From Desulfosarcina ovata subsp. ovata (lineage in GTDB: Bacteria > Desulfobacterota > Desulfobacteria > Desulfobacterales > Desulfosarcinaceae): 64,000 bases of DNA. Made by a program: the position numbers and the translations under genes. The stretch covers positions 4,216,001-4,280,000 of the forward strand of contig NZ_AP021879.1 in the NCBI RefSeq assembly GCF_009689005.1. Direction: 5' to 3'. The notes under the pieces were generated by a model. That model had not been told where the DNA came from, ran no database searches, and worked only from the letters and a program-made list of their open reading frames with translations. The first letter of the stretch is position 1, and every line of letters starts with the position of its first letter. Positions 60,776-64,000 of the stretch are shown piece after piece.

Positions 60776-61527
60776 TTGGGTTCGAAGGTCATGACAACGG
60801 CTTGGGGAATGATTTGGTCGTGGAAATAGGCCATGTCGACGGCGTCCTCCACCCGGGTATCGATCCGGAAACCTTGCGGATCACCCGTGACTTGAATGTC
60901 TCCATTGAACTTTGAAATGCCCACGGCCTCGGCAAAGCGCTGATAATCCCCGGGCCGCGCCGGGGCCTCCCGATTGGCGAACATCGGATCTTTCGACGGA
61001 TCGATGGCGGTCCGGTCCCCGGCGGAATAGGCCACATAAGTATAAAAAGAGTCGTCGTATACCGCAACCTTTACCTGCTGGCGCTTGCCCGGCTTGGCCG
61101 CCACCCGGCAGGGAACCAGAAAATCATAGACCAACCGGTTGTCCCGCACCTCGGCTGTAAAATCGGCAATCGTTTCGACCGCGACGCCCCGGCCATTGAC
61201 ACGCATGGCCGTGAAATAGTGATAGTCCCTGAGGCTCTCCACGGTTAATTGGCGCAGCGCCGTTTGTTCACCCATGGAAAGGAACGCGTTGTGATCCGTA
61301 TCGACGACATCAAGGACGGCCACCGTGGTCATCGCGTCCAGCGTCCAGTGCTGGTGACAGCCAACCAATCCGGTCTTGTCCATGACAAAAGAGATCGTGC
61401 AATTCACAAAGGCGTGCGGGTGGGCCGCTGCCCGCCGCCCGCTGAAAACGCATAGAGCGACCAGTACGATCACTGTCATTGCCAGTCGACAACCTGTCCG
61501 GCCGGTTATTTTGGCTCTCATTCGCAT
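60772..61527 (-). CDS. DUF1007 periplasmic protein
   Basis: The 251-residue precursor has a signal peptide ending near AAAHPH, and the mature N-terminus AHPHAFVNCTISFVMDK. His residues at the start of the mature chain suggest metal binding. DUF1007 proteins are encoded next to NicO-family transporters and are presumed to deliver or buffer the metal in the periplasm. The stop overlaps the NicO start, indicating coupled translation. Confidence 0.85.
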   Translation of the reverse strand: MRMRAKITGRTGCRLAMTVIVLVALCVFSGRRAAAHPHAFVNCTISFVMDKTGLVGCHQHWTLDAMTTVAVLDVVDTDHNAFLSMGEQTALRQLTVESLRDYHYFTAMRVNGRGVAVETIADFTAEVRDNRLVYDFLVPCRVAAKPGKRQQVKVAVYDDSFYTYVAYSAGDRTAIDPSKDPMFANREAPARPGDYQRFAEAVGISKFNGDIQVTGDPQGFRIDTRVEDAVDMAYFHDQIIPQAVVMTFEPK

Positions 61528-61692
61528 GGGTTTCTTAATACCGAATCCTTGCGTAAATATAAATCCGATAATTGAATAAACGCATAATCATGGGTGTGTT
61601 TTTTTCCTAATGCGTGTTACTGTGAGCACTGATTCCGCACCTCAATGTCCTTTCAAAGAAGTATTTTTATCGATCAAATAACGTTTTTTGGT

Positions 61693-61719
61693 TGACCTAA
61701 ATTATTCCAGGTTTAATTT
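61693..61719 (+). promoter_or_regulatory. Possible promoter with overlapping ACCT/AGGT operator
   Basis: TTGACC (61693-61698) and an AT-rich -10 region near 61714-61719 form a plausible promoter. The inverted half-sites ACCT (61695-61698) and AGGT (61709-61712) lie in it, reminiscent of DtxR/MntR-type boxes. It lies about 45 bases before the metal-binding protein gene. Confidence 0.35.
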
Positions 61720-61761
61720 TTTTAAAAAGTTTCTTGGCTACAAAAACAGAAGGGAGCCAAC

Positions 61762-62760
61762 ATGAAATGGGCAAAATGGCAAACGAGCAAAGTGATTCGA
61801 GGGCAATCGATGATTGTGGCTCTATTGACCGTCTTGTGCACGATTGCAAGCGCTTCGGCGGCTACCTTTGACGGCAAATACCCGATCCGCGTCGGCGCCA
61901 CCGTGGGCATGGTGGCGGACATCGTTCGCGAGGTTGCCGGTGACCGGGCGGAAGTGACCAATATCATCGGTTCCGGCGTGGATCCGCATGTGTACAGCCC
62001 AACCCGCAGCGACGTGGCCGTACTGCTCAAATCGGATATCATCTTTTATTCCGGTTTGCTGCTTGAAGGGCAGATGTCCGACGTTTTGGTCAAGATATCC
62101 CGCAAACGACCGGTTTATGCCGTTACGGAATTATTGAAAGCGGACTACCTGCTTCAAGATAAGCAGACCGGACATCACGACCCCCATGTGTGGATGGATG
62201 TGGGCGGCTGGATCAAGGCCGTCGATGTGGTGGTCGAGGCCATGGCCGGATTCGATCCGCCCAATGCCGAGCTGTACCATCGGAACGCAAAAACCTACCA
62301 GGCACTCCTCCACCGCCTTGACGATTATGCCCGTCAGGCCATCGCCTCCATCCCCGAAAATCAGCGAGTTCTGGTTACCGCCCATGACGCCTTCAACTAC
62401 ATGGGCCGGGCTTACGGTATCGAAGTAAAGGGCATTCAAGGCATTTCCACCGAATCGGAGGCAGGGCTCAAGGATATCAACCGGCTGGTGGACCTGTTGG
62501 TAACCCGCCGCATCCCTGCCGTCTTCGTGGAGACCAGCGTGTCGGACAAGAACGTCAAGGCCCTTATCGAGGGGGCGGCTGCCCGCGGGCACCGGGTGAC
62601 CATCGGTGGGAACCTGTTCTCCGATGCCATGGGCAGTCCCGGCACTTACGAAGGCAGTTATGTGGGAATGATCGACCATAACGCGACCCTCATCTCACGG
62701 GCCCTGGGCGGCCAGGCGCCGGCTGGTGGAATGCAGGGGAAACTGGCTGAAACCAAATAA
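61762..62760 (+). CDS. Metal ABC transporter substrate-binding protein (Mn/Zn/Fe type)
   Basis: The 332-residue precursor starts behind AAGGGAG and has a signal peptide ending near ASASAA. The cluster A-I family ligands appear as His in GSGVDPHVYSPTRSD, His in HHDPHVWMDVGGW, Glu in PAVFVETSVSDKNV and Asp in VGMIDHNATLI. The His, His, Glu, Asp set is typical of Mn/Fe-type proteins such as PsaA/MntC; Zn-specific members usually have a His-rich loop, which is absent here. It hands metal to the permease encoded downstream. It starts the three-gene operon. Confidence 0.92.
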   Translation: MKWAKWQTSKVIRGQSMIVALLTVLCTIASASAATFDGKYPIRVGATVGMVADIVREVAGDRAEVTNIIGSGVDPHVYSPTRSDVAVLLKSDIIFYSGLLLEGQMSDVLVKISRKRPVYAVTELLKADYLLQDKQTGHHDPHVWMDVGGWIKAVDVVVEAMAGFDPPNAELYHRNAKTYQALLHRLDDYARQAIASIPENQRVLVTAHDAFNYMGRAYGIEVKGIQGISTESEAGLKDINRLVDLLVTRRIPAVFVETSVSDKNVKALIEGAAARGHRVTIGGNLFSDAMGSPGTYEGSYVGMIDHNATLISRALGGQAPAGGMQGKLAETK

Positions 62761-62770
62761 AGGAATGGCT

Positions 62771-63601
62771 ATGGCAACCCCCGAGAAACAATCCATCCAG
62801 ATGCCCGCCGATGCCACCGTCGCTGAAGAGGCGCCGTTGTGGGTCAATGATCTCACCGTGGCCTACCATCGCAAGCCCGTGCTGTGGGACGTTGATCTGA
62901 CCCTGCCCGAGGGCCGCCTGATTGCCGTGGTGGGACCCAACGGCGCCGGCAAGAGCACGTTCATCAAAGCCGTTCTGGGCCTGGTGCCCCGCGCTTCCGG
63001 GGCGGTGACCATTTACGGCGAGCCCTACGAGGCCCAGCGCCACCTGGTGGGCTACGTCCCCCAGCGCGAGAGCGTGGACTGGGACTTTCCGGTCAATGCC
63101 CTGGATGTGGTGGCCATGGGACTCTACCGCCGAATCGGCTGGCTGCGGCCGGTCAAACGGTCGCACCGCCAGATCGCCCTGGACGCCCTGGAAAAGGTGG
63201 GCATGGCCAACTACGCCAAACGCCAGATCAGCCAGCTTTCCGGGGGGCAGCAGCAACGGGTCTTCCTGGCCCGGGCCCTGGTTCAGGACGCCCAGCTGTA
63301 CTTCATGGATGAACCCTTCGCCGGTGTGGACGTGGCCACGGAGCGGGCCATCATCGCCCTGCTCAAGGAACTCAAGGCAGCCGGCAAAACCTGCGTCGTG
63401 GTCCACCATGACCTGCAGACGGTCCCCACGTACTTCGATCACGTGGTGCTGTTGAACATGCGCCTGGTGGCCGCCGGACCGGTGGATCTGGTTTTCAACG
63501 AGGAGAATCTGAAAAAAACCTATGGCGGCCGGCTCACCTTGTTGAGTCAGGCACTGGATGAAGTGGCCAAAGGCCCCAACTTTCCATCGGCCAAAGGATA
63601 A
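62771..63601 (+). CDS. Metal ABC transporter ATP-binding protein
   Basis: I start at ATG 62771, six bases after AAAGGA; the ATG two codons earlier is adjacent to it. The 276-residue ATPase has Walker A GPNGAGKSTF, the Q-loop in VGYVPQRESVDWDFPVNA, the signature LSGGQQQRVFLARALVQ, and Walker B LYFMDEPFAGVD. The WDFP context is typical of manganese/zinc ABC ATPases. It powers the permease encoded next. Confidence 0.95.
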   Translation: MATPEKQSIQMPADATVAEEAPLWVNDLTVAYHRKPVLWDVDLTLPEGRLIAVVGPNGAGKSTFIKAVLGLVPRASGAVTIYGEPYEAQRHLVGYVPQRESVDWDFPVNALDVVAMGLYRRIGWLRPVKRSHRQIALDALEKVGMANYAKRQISQLSGGQQQRVFLARALVQDAQLYFMDEPFAGVDVATERAIIALLKELKAAGKTCVVVHHDLQTVPTYFDHVVLLNMRLVAAGPVDLVFNEENLKKTYGGRLTLLSQALDEVAKGPNFPSAKG

Positions 63602-63606
63602 TCCCC

Positions 63607-64000
63607 ATGAACCCAACCCGAAGAATGGCCGTTGCGATCTTTGTCATGGCACCTCTTCTTCTCTGTGCGGTAACAATGCCGGCAATGGCCCAGACCGCCG
63701 ACGCCGGGAACCGACTGGATGACTTCTTGCGCGTGTTCACATTCCAGGATTACAATACTCGCGTGGTCGTGGTTGGAACGACCCTGCTGGGCCTGGCCGC
63801 CGGCTTGATCGGCACATTTCTGGTCCTGCTCCGGCGTGCCCTGCTCAGCGACACCCTCAGCCATGCCACCCTGCCGGGCATCGCGCTGGCCTTCATGGTC
63901 ATGACCCTTATCACCGGCAATGGCAAACACCTGCCCGGGCTGATTGCCGGTGCAGCGGTTTTTGCCGTTATCGGTACCCTATCGGTGTTGGCCATCCAGC
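63607..64000 (+). CDS. Metal ABC transporter permease (5' part, runs off the window)
   Basis: The ATG at 63607 lies five bases after the ATPase stop. The visible 131 codons encode a hydrophobic start (MAVAIFVMAPLLLCAVTMPA), then TTLLGLAAGLIGTFLVLLRR and ALLSDTLSHATLPGIALAF, the cluster A-I permease signature. The frame is open to the last base, so the stop and later spans are outside the window. The N-terminal signal-like segment before the first usual span is longer than in many homologues. Confidence 0.9.
   Translation, partial: MNPTRRMAVAIFVMAPLLLCAVTMPAMAQTADAGNRLDDFLRVFTFQDYNTRVVVVGTTLLGLAAGLIGTFLVLLRRALLSDTLSHATLPGIALAFMVMTLITGNGKHLPGLIAGAAVFAVIGTLSVLAIQ

Noticed and set aside
1..64000. 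tRNA or rRNA genes
   Set aside because: No T-loop/acceptor patterns or rRNA-like stretches were recognised by eye; a tRNAscan run would settle this.

Overview
The window is about 64 kb of high-GC bacterial chromosome with dense genes on both strands. It looks like a Gram-negative anaerobe of the Desulfobacterota (Desulfobacterales-like). That is inference from content: TonB-dependent receptors, a TolC/RND/adaptor efflux locus, a sigma-54 activator, an ADP-forming CoA ligase fused to GNAT, a CGGC-domain protein, a compact pheA-aro-tyrA operon and many dispersed short repeats. I saw no rRNA, tRNA or CRISPR array.

Region by region. (1) 0.2-6.8 kb: a large AfsR/SARP-like regulator, then an opposing pair made of a P-loop ATPase and a TPR protein built from nine almost identical 144-bp repeats. 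(2) 7.0-15.8 kb: an efflux operon (adaptor, RND pump, TolC) on the minus strand and a divergent sigma-54 activator. The RND gene is split by a 1407-bp IS4-family element. The intergenic region holds a GG-N10-GC promoter and three related palindromes. (3) 15.8-26.1 kb: a two-part surface-uptake cluster. The first part encodes an ECF sigma factor, a FecR-type anti-sigma factor, a transducing TonB receptor, an exported lipoprotein with a tetrapyrrole-methylase fold and an APC permease. The second part encodes another TonB receptor and a membrane/substrate-binding fusion protein. Each part is preceded by a promoter and a homologous structured leader ending in a terminator-like hairpin. (4) 26.2-28.3 kb: an unknown coiled-coil protein and an enoyl-CoA hydratase, divergently transcribed. 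(5) 28.3-35.8 kb: an aromatic amino acid operon (pheA, aroE, aroA, aroC, aminotransferase, tyrA, second prephenate dehydratase). It is preceded by a Phe/Tyr-rich leader peptide and a classical attenuator.

(6) 35.9-47.3 kb: a small unknown protein, mntP, dihydroorotase, a cyclase-fold protein, an OmpA-like lipoprotein, mgtE behind a short upstream ORF, an MFS transporter, a DUF4405-like protein and an acyl carrier protein. (7) 47.4-52.2 kb: two CoA ligases in tandem, each preceded by the same roughly 117-bp block. (8) 52.4-55.9 kb: an AT-richer accessory patch of small unknown genes with two MITE-like elements. (9) 56.3-59.8 kb: a degenerate EAL/GGDEF protein, phosphonoacetaldehyde hydrolase, a three-way-junction element and dodecin. 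(10) 59.8-64.0 kb: a NicO-type exporter with its DUF1007 partner, divergent from a Mn/Zn/Fe-type ABC importer whose permease runs off the window.

The most promising material is the 15.8-26.1 kb uptake cluster with its paired leaders. The attenuator of the aro operon and the sigma-54-controlled, IS-broken efflux locus are next. All functional statements come from reading the sequence by eye; no database search was run.
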